NCBI RefSeq assembly: GCF_001612985.1
Contig: NZ_BDBM01000071.1
Location: forward strand, 1 to 38,755
From: Nocardia gamkensis NBRC 108242
Lineage (GTDB): Bacteria > Actinomycetota > Actinomycetes > Mycobacteriales > Mycobacteriaceae
DNA length: 38,755 nt
Direction: 5' to 3'
Positions 1 to 8,168 of the stretch are shown here, piece by piece. Made by a program: the position numbers and the translations under genes. The notes beneath the pieces are model-generated. The model was not told where the DNA came from. It saw nothing but the letters and a program-made list of their open reading frames with translations, and made no database searches. Position 1 is the stretch's first letter. Every line of letters begins with the position of its first letter.

Positions 1-256
1 CCGCGCGGAACGGGCGCCGCGGCGGGGCGGGCGGGGCGCCATAGGCCGGGCCGTGCGGTCGAGTGGGATCATTCGGCGGACCGAAGGACGCCGGATATCC
101 CTGGAACGGCGCGGCCGGATGGTGCTGCGGCGGGTACTGCGCGGTGGGATGCGGCGTTTCCTGCGGACCGTAACCGGCGGCATGCGCGTCCCCCGGCCCG
201 AACGGGCCCGCGGCCTGCGGGCCCGGCTCCCGGCGATCCTTCGAATCCTCGGTCAT
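1..256 (-). CDS. pepD: PepD/HtrA-like serine protease, N-terminal fragment (cut by window edge)
   Basis: The frame opens at an ATG with a good ribosome binding site (GAGGAG, close upstream) and runs off the window after about 85 codons. The visible part is a hydrophilic, proline-, glycine- and histidine-rich segment with no membrane helix yet. This matches the cytoplasmic proline-rich tail expected before the single membrane helix, trypsin-like domain and PDZ domain of PepD. The catalytic domain is outside the window, so identity rests on position: it follows mprA and mprB on the same strand, as in the mycobacterial mprA-mprB-pepD locus, and has its own MprA-type repeat upstream. PepD is a periplasmic quality-control protease that acts during envelope stress. 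Any other proline-rich membrane protein would look the same here. Confidence 0.6.
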   Translation of the reverse strand, partial: MTEDSKDRREPGPQAAGPFGPGDAHAAGYGPQETPHPTAQYPPQHHPAAPFQGYPASFGPPNDPTRPHGPAYGAPPAPPRRPFRA

Positions 257-300
257 GGACTCCTCGTTTCTCCTCGCGTCCCGACCAGATTGGCCACGGC

Positions 301-319
301 GACTGAGAGCGGACTGAGA
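301..319 (-). promoter_or_regulatory. Candidate MprA box upstream of pepD
   Basis: Two perfect 8-bp direct repeats, TCTCAGTC on the minus strand, are separated by 3 bp (period 11, one helical turn). They lie about 45-63 bp upstream of the pepD start. The same arrangement occurs before mprA at 2671-2689. MprA is known to bind paired 8-bp direct repeats, so this is the likely site through which MprA activates pepD. Confidence 0.7.
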
Positions 320-498
320 CCGCGCTTTCAGTTTTCCGAGAGCTGTGCAGCCGGTACTGCGATAGAACCACTGACTACTTCATGTCTCAAATCCTGCGGC
401 AAACCAATCGGAGCAATCGAAATACCCGGCCGACGATGAATATTTCGCACAGCACTCGACATTCTGTCGGAAATAGACTTCCGTCGCCCGGTATTGCG

Positions 499-1953
499 TC
501 AATCGGACACCGGCGCGCCCGGCTCGCCGGGCAACACGATGCGGACAACGGCGCCGCCGCGTTGCGAGGTATCGATCGCGATGGTGCCGCCGTGTTTTGT
601 CACCACCTGCTTGACGATCGCCAGACCGAGGCCGGAGCCCGGCATCGATCGCGACGACATGACGCGATAGAAACGCTCGAACACCAGCTCGCGTTCCGCC
701 GCCGGAATACCGGGACCCGCGTCATCGATGGACAGCTCGAGCAGGCCCGGGCCGCTCTCCCGCATGAGGATGCGGACCTGCGCGCCGGCCGGGCTCCACT
801 TGGCCGCGTTGTCCAGCACGTTCAGCACCGCGCGCTCCAAGCCCGCCTCGTGCCCGTAGACGAACCACGGGCGCAGATCGGCGACGAACTCGATGCCGGT
901 GCGGCGGCGGCGGGCGCGTTCGAGTGCGCGTTCCACCACCTCGCCCAGATCCACGCGCTCGTAGACGGTTTCCGGCGCGTCCTCGCGCGCCAGATCCACC
1001 AGATCGCCCACCAGGGTCGACAACTCCTCGATCTGGGCCATCACGTCGGCGCGCAGTCCGGCCATGTCCTCGTCCGGGATTCGGGGAGCGCCGGGACGGC
1101 TCGAAGCGATGAGCAACTCCATGTTGGTCCGCAGCGACGTCAGCGGCGTACGCAGTTCGTGTCCGGCGTCGGCGACCAGCCTGCGCTGCCGATCGCGCGA
1201 CTCGGTCAGCGCGCGCAGCATGGTGTTGAAACTTTCTGTGAGCCTTGCCAGTTCGTCGTCACCGGTGACCGGGATCGGAGTCAGGTCGTCGGTGCGGGCG
1301 ACTCGCTCGGTGGCCGCCGTCAGCCGCGCGATGGGCCGCAGACCCGTCCGCCCGACCGCCGTGCCCGCAGCGGCCGCCAGCACGACGCCGCAGCCGCCGA
1401 CCACGAACAGCAGCCACGCGAGCCGGTCGAGCACCTCCCTGGTGCGGTCCAGCCGCTGGGAGATGACCAGCGTCGCACCCGAGTTGGTGTAGACCGCCAG
1501 CACGCGCTGGTTGCCGTCGGTGCGCAACGACGAACTGCGCTCGCCGCGCGCCACGGCCAGCTCCTGGTTCCCGACCGGCGGATCGGTGGATTGCGGGGGA
1601 AGCCAGCGCCGGAGGTCGGGATAGATCAGCGCGATGCCGGTGTCGTCGTAGAAGGCCGCGGCGACCATCAGATTCAGGTTGTTGAACCCGTACGGATTGC
1701 TGGCGATCACGGCCGTGGAACGGCTGCGCAGCTGGGCGTCCACGTCGGCGTACAACGCGCGCGCCACCAGCGCGTAGGCCGCGATCGAGGTGACCGCCAC
1801 CGCGATCGCCACGACCGAGGCGGCCAGCAGCGTCACCCGCCAGCGCAGCGAGACCGACCGCGTCAGCGGCATGGGCGGCCGCATGTCCGCGGGCTCGGGC
1901 GGCCGCTGGCCGAGTGCGGCGACGGCGGGGCGTCTGGGTGTGGTGCGTGCCAT
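499..1953 (-). CDS. mprB: MprB envelope-stress sensor histidine kinase
   Basis: 484-residue membrane kinase. Helix 1 is at about residues 38-60, an extracytoplasmic sensor loop at 61-175, helix 2 at about 178-200 and a HAMP linker at about 200-255. The phosphoacceptor motif GHELRTPLTS has His265. The ATPase domain carries an N box (NVLDNAAKWSP), a G1 box (DDAGPGIP) and a G2 box (GSGLGLAIVKQ). I chose the ATG at 1953, 10 nt after the mprA stop with AGGG before it; an upstream in-frame start would overlap mprA. In mycobacteria MprB senses envelope and protein-folding stress, is restrained by DnaK, and phosphorylates MprA. The gene order mprA-mprB-pepD supports the name. Confidence 0.9.
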   Translation of the reverse strand: MARTTPRRPAVAALGQRPPEPADMRPPMPLTRSVSLRWRVTLLAASVVAIAVAVTSIAAYALVARALYADVDAQLRSRSTAVIASNPYGFNNLNLMVAAAFYDDTGIALIYPDLRRWLPPQSTDPPVGNQELAVARGERSSSLRTDGNQRVLAVYTNSGATLVISQRLDRTREVLDRLAWLLFVVGGCGVVLAAAAGTAVGRTGLRPIARLTAATERVARTDDLTPIPVTGDDELARLTESFNTMLRALTESRDRQRRLVADAGHELRTPLTSLRTNMELLIASSRPGAPRIPDEDMAGLRADVMAQIEELSTLVGDLVDLAREDAPETVYERVDLGEVVERALERARRRRTGIEFVADLRPWFVYGHEAGLERAVLNVLDNAAKWSPAGAQVRILMRESGPGLLELSIDDAGPGIPAAERELVFERFYRVMSSRSMPGSGLGLAIVKQVVTKHGGTIAIDTSQRGGAVVRIVLPGEPGAPVSD

Positions 1954-1963
1954 ATCCCTGGAC

Positions 1964-2650
1964 CTACGGTGGCGTTTCACGCAGCACATAGCCCACGCCG
2001 CGCACCGTGTGAATCAGCCGCGGCTCGCCTTCGGCCTCGGTTTTGCGGCGCAGATAACCGATGTAGACCTCGAGCGCGTTTCCCGAGGTTGGGAAATCGT
2101 AGCCCCAGACTTCCTCGAGAATGCGGCTACGGGTCAGCACCCGGCGCGGGTTCGCCATCAACATTTCCAGCAGTGAGAACTCGGTGCGGGTGAGACTGAT
2201 CGGCCGGGCGCCTCGGGACACCTCGCGAGTCACCGGATCCAGCGACAGATCAGCGAACTTCATTTCCTCCGATGCCTCACCCGGGCCCGCGGTCGTCCGC
2301 CGCAGCAGCGCGCGCAGCCTGGCCAGCAGTTCTTCCAGTGCGAAAGGCTTCGGCAAATAGTCGTCCGCCCCGGCATCCAGGCCTGCGACCCGCTCCGATA
2401 CCGAATCTCGCGCGGTGAGAACCAGAATCGGCAAATCATCGCCGGTGCTGCGCAGACGGCGGCAGACCTCGAGTCCGTCGAGCCGGGGCATCATCACGTC
2501 CAGGACGAGCGCGTCGGGTCGCTGGACGGTTGCCTTCTCCAGCGCGTCCACACCGTCCACCGCGAGATCGACGGAGTAGCCGTTGAACGTCAGCGACCGG
2601 CGCAGCGATTCCCGGACCGCCCGATCGTCGTCGACCACTAGAATGCGCAT
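1964..2650 (-). CDS. mprA: MprA response regulator, OmpR/PhoB family
   Basis: 228 residues, as expected for MprA. The N-terminal receiver domain begins MRILVVDDDRAVRES. It has the acidic pocket, the phosphoacceptor Asp in LDVMMPRLDG, a conserved Thr in LVLTARD and a Lys in YLPKPFALEEL. The C-terminal winged-helix DNA-binding domain ends with GYIGYLRRKTE and TVRGVGYVLRE. The start is the ATG at 2650; the longer open frame upstream would run through the promoter repeats at 2671-2689 and is rejected. MprA receives phosphate from MprB and activates stress genes including its own operon and pepD. The repeats 21-39 bp before the start suggest autoregulation. Confidence 0.92.
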   Translation of the reverse strand: MRILVVDDDRAVRESLRRSLTFNGYSVDLAVDGVDALEKATVQRPDALVLDVMMPRLDGLEVCRRLRSTGDDLPILVLTARDSVSERVAGLDAGADDYLPKPFALEELLARLRALLRRTTAGPGEASEEMKFADLSLDPVTREVSRGARPISLTRTEFSLLEMLMANPRRVLTRSRILEEVWGYDFPTSGNALEVYIGYLRRKTEAEGEPRLIHTVRGVGYVLRETPP

Positions 2651-2983
2651 GCCCCCAGTTTGACCGCACCGACTGAGAGGTAACTGAGAGGGCGCTCTCG
2701 ACACGCCGTGGCGCACACCCGCCAGAACCCCCGGCGCGTCGCCCGCGTCAACCCCGGGTGACCAGGCTCTTCCAGGGCCCCGCCGAGAAGTTGACGCGTC
2801 CCTTACGCATTCCACCGCGAAACACGTTCTCTATAGCCATATTCGGTAAATTGAAGACCGACTCCCCCGGATTGCCGATGACCCCTCTGCACGGTATGTT
2901 CCGTGCGGTAAAAAAGAAGACCTCTAGTTGGTTCTTTGCGGGTTGAATCAATACCGAACAGCCACGCGCGCCCGAGGTCACTG
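2651..2983. other. Divergent intergenic region mprA / conservon
   Basis: This stretch holds the outward promoters of mprA (minus) and the conservon operon (plus). It contains the MprA box at 2671-2689 and an AT-richer core around 2815-2960. I could not fix a convincing -35/-10 pair for either direction. Open frames across it look like noise. Confidence 0.6.
2671..2689 (-). promoter_or_regulatory. Candidate MprA autoregulatory box
   Basis: Direct repeats TCTCAGTT and TCTCAGTC on the minus strand are separated by 3 bp, 21-39 bp before the mprA start. Sequence and period match the pair before pepD (301-319), with one mismatch. They are placed as an autoregulatory site for phosphorylated MprA. 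Confidence 0.7.
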
Positions 2984-5773
2984 GTGAAGCGGAGGCGACG
3001 GAAGCGGATGGAAGCTGCACCGCGGTCCTGGCAATTCAGCCTGTCGAACTGGTCGGTCACCCGCAAGGTTGGCGTGGTGCTGGTGCTTCCGGTGCTGCTG
3101 GCCACCGTCTTCGCCGTGCTCCGAATCAACAACGAACTGCGTACCATGGCGCAGTTGGACGCGGCGACCGAACAAGCGATCATCATCCGGCCGATCGTCA
3201 AGTTCGGTTCGGCCACCGAGCAACTCGGCGTCACCGCGACCGCCACCTGGGGCAATACCGCGGACCCGCAGACCGACGCGGCGCTGACGAAGTTCGACCA
3301 GGCCCTGGCCGAACTGGAAGGCGCCTTGCAGACCACCAAGGTCAGCGGCCGGGTCACCTCCGAACTCGCCTCGGCCATCGCCACCGGCACCACGATGCGC
3401 AACAGCCTGCGCAACGGCTCGCCCGCCATGGTCGGCGAGCAGTCCGACGAGATCATGGTCCGCATCGGCAACGCGCTCGCGCTGTCGCCGTCGGTGGACG
3501 ACCTGGTCATCCAGCGGTACTTCCTCCAGCTGGCGTCGGTGCAGACCGCCCGGCGGGTGCTCACCCAGCAGCGCATGCTGATCGGCTCGCCGGACGCGGG
3601 CCGCAACCCGAGCGTGCGGCCGCGCGTGCTGGTCGCGGCGGGCGCCGAGATCACGATGATCTACCAGTACGCGCAGATCCTGCCGGACTACGCGGGCAAT
3701 ATGCGCCCGCTGCTGGACGCGGTGCAGACCCGTCTGGGCACGTTCAGCCAGAACGTCGCCGATCCGGCGTCCAACCCGGCCGTCATCGACTCGCTGCTGG
3801 TCAGCTCGGATACCTACGAGAAGACCACCGCGCAGCTGATCGACACCATCGACGCCGCGCTGGCCGCCCGCACCACCGAAGCGCAGACCGGTGCGCTGCG
3901 CGAGACGACGATCGTCATCGGCATGCTGCTCGCGGGCCTGGCGCTGGCCCTCTCGGTGGCGCGCACCCTGGTCGTCCCGGTCCGCCGCCTGCGGCGGGAC
4001 GCGCTCGAAGTGGCGCACATCAAGCTGCCCGACGAGCTGGCCGTGGTGCGCGCGGGCGGCACCACTCCCGAGATCACCCCGGTCGCGGTGCACACCACCG
4101 ATGAGATCGGCCAGCTGGCCCGCGCCGTGGACGAGATCCACGAACAGGCGCTCAACCTCGCCGCCGACCAGGCCCGCTTGCGCCTGCAGATCGGGAACAT
4201 GTTCGAAACCCTGTCCCGCCGCAGCCAATCGCTGGTCGAGCAACAGCTGGCGCTGATCGAGGACCTCGAGCACGACGAGGACGACACCGACCGGCTGCAG
4301 AGCCTCTTCCGCCTCGACCACCTGGCCACCCGCATGCGCCGCAACGGCGACAACCTGCTGGTGCTCGCCGGTACCGCGCTGCGCCGCGGCCAGCTGCACC
4401 CGGTGCCGCTGTCGGACATGCTGTGGAGCGCGGTCTCCCAGGTCGAGGACTACCAGCGCGTCGAGATCGGCGCGGTGCCCGACGGCATCGTGGCGGGCGA
4501 GCCCGCCGTCGACATCGAGCACCTGCTCGCCGAGTTGATCGACAACGCGCTGCGCTACTCGCCGCCGACCACGCCGGTCACGGTGATGGTTTCGCGCGCG
4601 GTGGACGGCGGCTACCTGATCGAGATCACCGACCGCGGCCTCGGCATGTCGCTGGAGGACTTGCAGACGACCAACGATCGGCTCGCCTCCGGTGGCGAGG
4701 TGACGGTCGAGACCGCGCGCCGCATGGGCCTGTTCGTCGTCGGCCGGCTGGCCAAGCGCCACACCATCACGGTCAGCCTGCGGCGCACGTCCACAATGGC
4801 GCAGCAGCCGGGCATCACCGCCAGCGTGCACCTGCCCGGCGCGCTGGTCGCGCCGCCGATGGACGTCACCGACCCGGCGGGCAAGCCGCTCGACCTGACC
4901 GCCGAGCATCACCTGCCCCCGCACGTCACGCAGCCCACCGGTGCGCACCCGCGCAACCTGGTTCCGGTGCCGAGCCTGCCGCAGCGCGACACCGCGCGTT
5001 TCGGCGTGACGAGTTCCGGCTTGCCGCAGCGTCGTCCGGCCATCCGCGTGGCCGACGCCCCCGACCAGCCCACGGTCTCCACGCCGGTCGGCCGGGCGGT
5101 CAACCCGGCGGATCAGCCGCCCACCCAGCCGTGGCCGGTGCTCACGCCGCGCACCGACGACCGCACCCCGACCGGTCCGTTCGCCCCGGTGACGCCCACC
5201 ACCGGTGAACACGCCGTCGAACGGGAGCAGAAGCCGGCGCGCACCGATCTGTGGGCCGAGGTGAAGGACGACGAGCCGGCGACCGGCCCCACGCCGACCG
5301 TGCCGAGCCAAGCGCCCGCGCCGCAGACCACCGCGCGATCCGGTCTTCCGATCCGGAAGCCTGCCGCACCCGTCGACCAGCCGCAGGAGGTGGCACCGGA
5401 ACCCGCGACGGTGACCTCCTCCCGGCTCCAGCCGGTCGCCGGAGCGTCCCCGACCCCGATCTATCAGCGCATGGTCTCGGAATGGCTGGTCGAGCCCTCG
5501 ACTTCGCAATCGCCGGAAAGCTCGTGGTCCTCGCCTGGTGACGCGGGCTGGCTGGCCGCCGAGGATGCGAGTCATCCGACCACCACCGCGCGCACCGTCG
5601 GCGGGCTGCCGATCCGCAGGCCGGGCGCCCAGCTGGTGCCGGGCGGCCTGGCGCCGGTGGAGGACGCGGGCCCGCGTGATCCGGAAGAAATTCGCAACAA
5701 CCTGACCAGGCATCTCAGTGGGGTCCGCAGCGGGCGGGCCAATGCGCAGTACAACGACGGAGGGCTTGCATGA
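2984..5773 (+). CDS. cvnA: Conservon sensor kinase (CvnA-like) with NIT-type sensor domain
   Basis: 929 residues from the GTG at 2984, which has GAGG 6 nt before it; TTG 2936 and ATG 3008 are alternatives. A basic N-terminus leads to helix 1 (about 29-47). A large helical extracytoplasmic domain (about 50-300) resembles the nitrate/nitrite-sensing NIT fold. Helix 2 (about 308-332) and a HAMP region follow. A DHp-like segment has His446 in LDHLATRMRRNGDN, then an ATPase domain (about 508-600) with N box LIDNALRYSP and G1 box TDRGLGMS. The last 300 residues are proline-rich and likely disordered. This is the layout of the first protein of actinobacterial conservons, which signal through a roadblock protein and small GTPase rather than a response regulator. 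It overlaps the next gene by ATGA. Confidence 0.88.
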   Translation: MKRRRRKRMEAAPRSWQFSLSNWSVTRKVGVVLVLPVLLATVFAVLRINNELRTMAQLDAATEQAIIIRPIVKFGSATEQLGVTATATWGNTADPQTDAALTKFDQALAELEGALQTTKVSGRVTSELASAIATGTTMRNSLRNGSPAMVGEQSDEIMVRIGNALALSPSVDDLVIQRYFLQLASVQTARRVLTQQRMLIGSPDAGRNPSVRPRVLVAAGAEITMIYQYAQILPDYAGNMRPLLDAVQTRLGTFSQNVADPASNPAVIDSLLVSSDTYEKTTAQLIDTIDAALAARTTEAQTGALRETTIVIGMLLAGLALALSVARTLVVPVRRLRRDALEVAHIKLPDELAVVRAGGTTPEITPVAVHTTDEIGQLARAVDEIHEQALNLAADQARLRLQIGNMFETLSRRSQSLVEQQLALIEDLEHDEDDTDRLQSLFRLDHLATRMRRNGDNLLVLAGTALRRGQLHPVPLSDMLWSAVSQVEDYQRVEIGAVPDGIVAGEPAVDIEHLLAELIDNALRYSPPTTPVTVMVSRAVDGGYLIEITDRGLGMSLEDLQTTNDRLASGGEVTVETARRMGLFVVGRLAKRHTITVSLRRTSTMAQQPGITASVHLPGALVAPPMDVTDPAGKPLDLTAEHHLPPHVTQPTGAHPRNLVPVPSLPQRDTARFGVTSSGLPQRRPAIRVADAPDQPTVSTPVGRAVNPADQPPTQPWPVLTPRTDDRTPTGPFAPVTPTTGEHAVEREQKPARTDLWAEVKDDEPATGPTPTVPSQAPAPQTTARSGLPIRKPAAPVDQPQEVAPEPATVTSSRLQPVAGASPTPIYQRMVSEWLVEPSTSQSPESSWSSPGDAGWLAAEDASHPTTTARTVGGLPIRRPGAQLVPGGLAPVEDAGPRDPEEIRNNLTRHLSGVRSGRANAQYNDGGLA

Positions 5774-6180
5774 CCAACGCGAACAACAGCACCACAGACG
5801 AGAATCTGAACTGGCTGGTCGCCCGCTTCACCCGCGATGTGCCCGGCGTGTCCCATGCGGTGCTGGTATCGGCGGACGGCTTGTTGCAGGCCACCAGTCC
5901 GCATCTGCCCAGCGATCGCGCCGAACAGCTCTCCGCAGTCACCGCCGGGCTCGCCAGCCTCTCCATGGGCGCGGCCTCGCTGTTCGACGGCGGCAAGGTG
6001 ATGCAGTCGATCGTGGAGATGCAGCGCGGCTACCTGCTGGTGATGAGCGTCGGCAACGGCTCGCATCTGGCCGTGCTGGCGAACAAGTCGCATGACATCG
6101 GCCGCATCGGCTACGAGATGGCGCTGCTCGTCGATCGGGTGGGTTCGGTGGTCACCGCGACCGCGCGCACCGCTGTCTGA
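5770..6180 (+). CDS. cvnB: Roadblock/LC7 domain protein (CvnB-like)
   Basis: 136 residues forming a single roadblock/LC7 domain. It begins with a helix (NLNWLVARFTRDVPGV), then a strand with the characteristic AVLVSADGLL, followed by alternating helices and strands to the C-terminus. Such proteins dimerise and, in bacteria, often work with small GTPases such as MglA or CvnD. Its ATG overlaps the kinase stop codon (ATGA), so the two are translationally coupled. It is the second gene of the conservon order kinase, roadblock, DUF742, GTPase. Confidence 0.9.
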   Translation: MTNANNSTTDENLNWLVARFTRDVPGVSHAVLVSADGLLQATSPHLPSDRAEQLSAVTAGLASLSMGAASLFDGGKVMQSIVEMQRGYLLVMSVGNGSHLAVLANKSHDIGRIGYEMALLVDRVGSVVTATARTAV

Positions 6181-6187
6181 GCGTGAG

Positions 6188-6559
6188 ATGTCCAACCCAT
6201 ACGGCCCTGGACCACGCCCGACAACGCGCGTCCGGCCCTACGCCCTGACCTCGGGGCGTACCGAACCCGCGATCGACCTGCCATTGGAGGCGGTCATCGA
6301 AACCTTGTCGTACACTGCACATCTCGACTGGCCGACCGGCGATATCCGCACCGAGATACTCCGGCTCGGCACGCACCGCCTGTCGGTCGCGGAGATCGCG
6401 GCACATCTGGACCGGCCGCTCGGCATGGTCCGGGTGGTGATCGGCGACCTCGTCGTCGATGGCACCATGCGCGTGCATTCGACCCTGACCGAAGAGGCGA
6501 GCTATGACGAGCGCCGTTCCCTGATGGAGAGGACATTGCGTGGACTCCGCGCCCTATAG
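6188..6559 (+). CDS. cvnC: DUF742 protein (CvnC-like)
   Basis: 123 residues from the ATG at 6188, 7 nt after the cvnB stop. The open frame extends further upstream, but only inside cvnB. After an N-terminal GPGPRPTTRVRPYALTSGRT stretch the protein has a winged-helix-like domain: HRLSVAEIAAHLDRPLGMVR is a plausible recognition-type helix pair, followed by a short wing (IGDLVVDGTMRVH). DUF742 proteins are the third member of conservons, and their biochemical role is poorly known. It overlaps cvnD by 20 nt. Confidence 0.9.
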   Translation: MSNPYGPGPRPTTRVRPYALTSGRTEPAIDLPLEAVIETLSYTAHLDWPTGDIRTEILRLGTHRLSVAEIAAHLDRPLGMVRVVIGDLVVDGTMRVHSTLTEEASYDERRSLMERTLRGLRAL

Positions 6560-7217
6560 GAATCTGGGGCCCAGTGGACATCCCGGGCCAAATGCGAATC
6601 TCGGACCGGGAAACGCCCCCGGACCGGACGGCTTCGAGAATCGGGTCGCTTCGACGAAGATCGTCGTCGCGGGCGGCTTCGGCGCGGGCAAGACCACCTT
6701 CGTCGGCGCGGTGTCGGAGATCGTTCCGCTGCGCACCGAGGCGATGGTGACCCGATACTCCGACGGCATCGACGATCTCGCCGAGACGCCGGAGAAGGAG
6801 ACAACCACCGTCGCCATGGACTTCGGCCGGATCATCCTGCCGGGCAACCTGGTGCTCTACCTGTTCGGGACGCCGGGGCAGCGGCGGTTCTGGTTCATGT
6901 GGGACGACCTGATCCGTGGCGCGATCGGCGCGGTGGTGCTGATCGACACCCGGCGGCTGGAGGACAGCTTCGCCGCTGTCGACTTCTTCGAGGCACGCAA
7001 GCTGCCGTTCCTGATCGCGGTCAACCGCTTCCCGGACGCGCCGCGCTTCCCCATCGCGGAGCTGCGCGAGGCGCTGTCGGTGCGCGAGGGCGTGCCGATC
7101 GTGGACATCGACGCGCGCAACGCGATGGAGGTGCGTCAGGCGCTCGCCGCGGTCACCGAGTACGCGATCGCTCAGCTGAAAGCCAGCGAGCTGGAAGGGA
7201 CCGCCCGCCATGCGTGA
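6540..7217 (+). CDS. cvnD: Conservon small GTPase-like protein (CvnD-like)
   Basis: 225 residues from GTG 6540, with GGAGAGG 7 nt before it inside the end of cvnC. A flexible Gly/Pro/Asn-rich N-terminal 35 residues precede a P-loop domain: Walker A GGFGAGKTT, switch 2-like LFGTPGQRRFWFMWDD, and a guanine-specificity position that reads NRFPD instead of the classical NKxD. This variation is normal for CvnD/MglA-related proteins. It should bind nucleotide and interact with the roadblock protein to pass the signal from the kinase. It overlaps the next gene by 8 nt, which places that gene in the same operon. Confidence 0.9.
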   Translation: MDSAPYRNLGPSGHPGPNANLGPGNAPGPDGFENRVASTKIVVAGGFGAGKTTFVGAVSEIVPLRTEAMVTRYSDGIDDLAETPEKETTTVAMDFGRIILPGNLVLYLFGTPGQRRFWFMWDDLIRGAIGAVVLIDTRRLEDSFAAVDFFEARKLPFLIAVNRFPDAPRFPIAELREALSVREGVPIVDIDARNAMEVRQALAAVTEYAIAQLKASELEGTARHA

Positions 7218-8010
7218 GGTCGCGGTGCTGGCCGCAGGCGGGGCGTCCGTCGACCAGTTCGCCCTCGGCTACTGGATGATCGCGCTCTCGCTGGGCATCT
7301 CGGTGCTCGGCGCGGTGGTCGGTTTCGCCTGCATCGTGCACGGCGCGCGCTCGGTCCAGTTCCGGCTCGTGTGGCTGGTCTCGGCGGCGATCTCGCTCGG
7401 CGGCGTCGGGGCGTGGCTGGCCACCTCGGTGGCCATGCTCGGCCTCAAAGTGCCCGGCAGCGCGATGCGGTACGACCCGGGCAGGCTGATCTCCGCCCTG
7501 GTGGTGTCCATCGCGGCCGTCTTCGCGGCGCTGCTGATCATCGGGCGCACGCCTCGGCTGACGCTGCTGCTGCCCGGCGGTGTGGTGCTCGGCCTCGGCA
7601 TCGGTGTCACGCACTACCTCGGCATCGGCTCACTCGAGATCCAGGGATCGGTCGGCGTGACGACCTGGCTGGCCGCCGTCTCCGCCGTGATCGGGGTGAT
7701 CACCGCGACCGCGACGCTATGGTTGTTCCAGACCATGCGCTTCCCGCTGGCCCGCGCCGCGACCGTGCTGCTGTTCGGCGTCGGCGTGTCCGCCACGTAC
7801 TACACGGCGCTGGCCGCGCTGCATTTCGACGTGGACCGGACGGCGAAGGTGCCCGGCGGCGTCGAGCTGTTCGACTTCGTGTTCCCCATGTTCGTCATCG
7901 GCTTGCTGGCGTTGACCGTGCCGATCTCCGCGGTGCTGATCGCGCCGGATCGCCGTGAACTGGCCGGCCCGCCGAAGGTGCGGCGGCCGAAGCTGCAGCC
8001 CGTCCGCTGA
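7210..8010 (+). CDS. Seven-helix membrane protein with degenerate MHYT sensor motifs
   Basis: 266 residues with seven hydrophobic helices (about 16-42, 52-80, 92-111, 115-140, 147-170, 180-201, 225-246) and a short basic tail. Spacing fits an MHYT sensor domain, in which three helices carry Met-His-Tyr-Thr motifs thought to bind copper and sense gases or redox. Here the three positions read TSVAML (72-77), THYLGI (134-139) and TYYTAL (196-201), so only one His is kept. There is no GGDEF, EAL or kinase output domain. It overlaps cvnD by 8 nt, so it is likely made with the conservon and may feed it a membrane signal. The MHYT assignment is from motif spacing; metal binding is doubtful. Confidence 0.7.
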   Translation: MREVAVLAAGGASVDQFALGYWMIALSLGISVLGAVVGFACIVHGARSVQFRLVWLVSAAISLGGVGAWLATSVAMLGLKVPGSAMRYDPGRLISALVVSIAAVFAALLIIGRTPRLTLLLPGGVVLGLGIGVTHYLGIGSLEIQGSVGVTTWLAAVSAVIGVITATATLWLFQTMRFPLARAATVLLFGVGVSATYYTALAALHFDVDRTAKVPGGVELFDFVFPMFVIGLLALTVPISAVLIAPDRRELAGPPKVRRPKLQPVR

Positions 8011-8168
8011 CCCGCGGTCGCCGACAACGGCGAATCACACGGCCCACGGTTCGGATTCACGGCGCGGAACGGGGCTGTTCGTCCGTTTCGCGCTGACCGA
8101 TCCCCGCGGGCGGTGCGGATTCGGCGATGCCCCGGATTCACCCGCCCGGCCCACTTACAGTGGAGGCC

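Noticed and set aside
2978..5713. Minus-strand open frame of 911 codons opposite the conservon kinase
   Set aside because: Low-complexity Arg/Gly/His/Asp composition; the plus strand has a full kinase in the same place.
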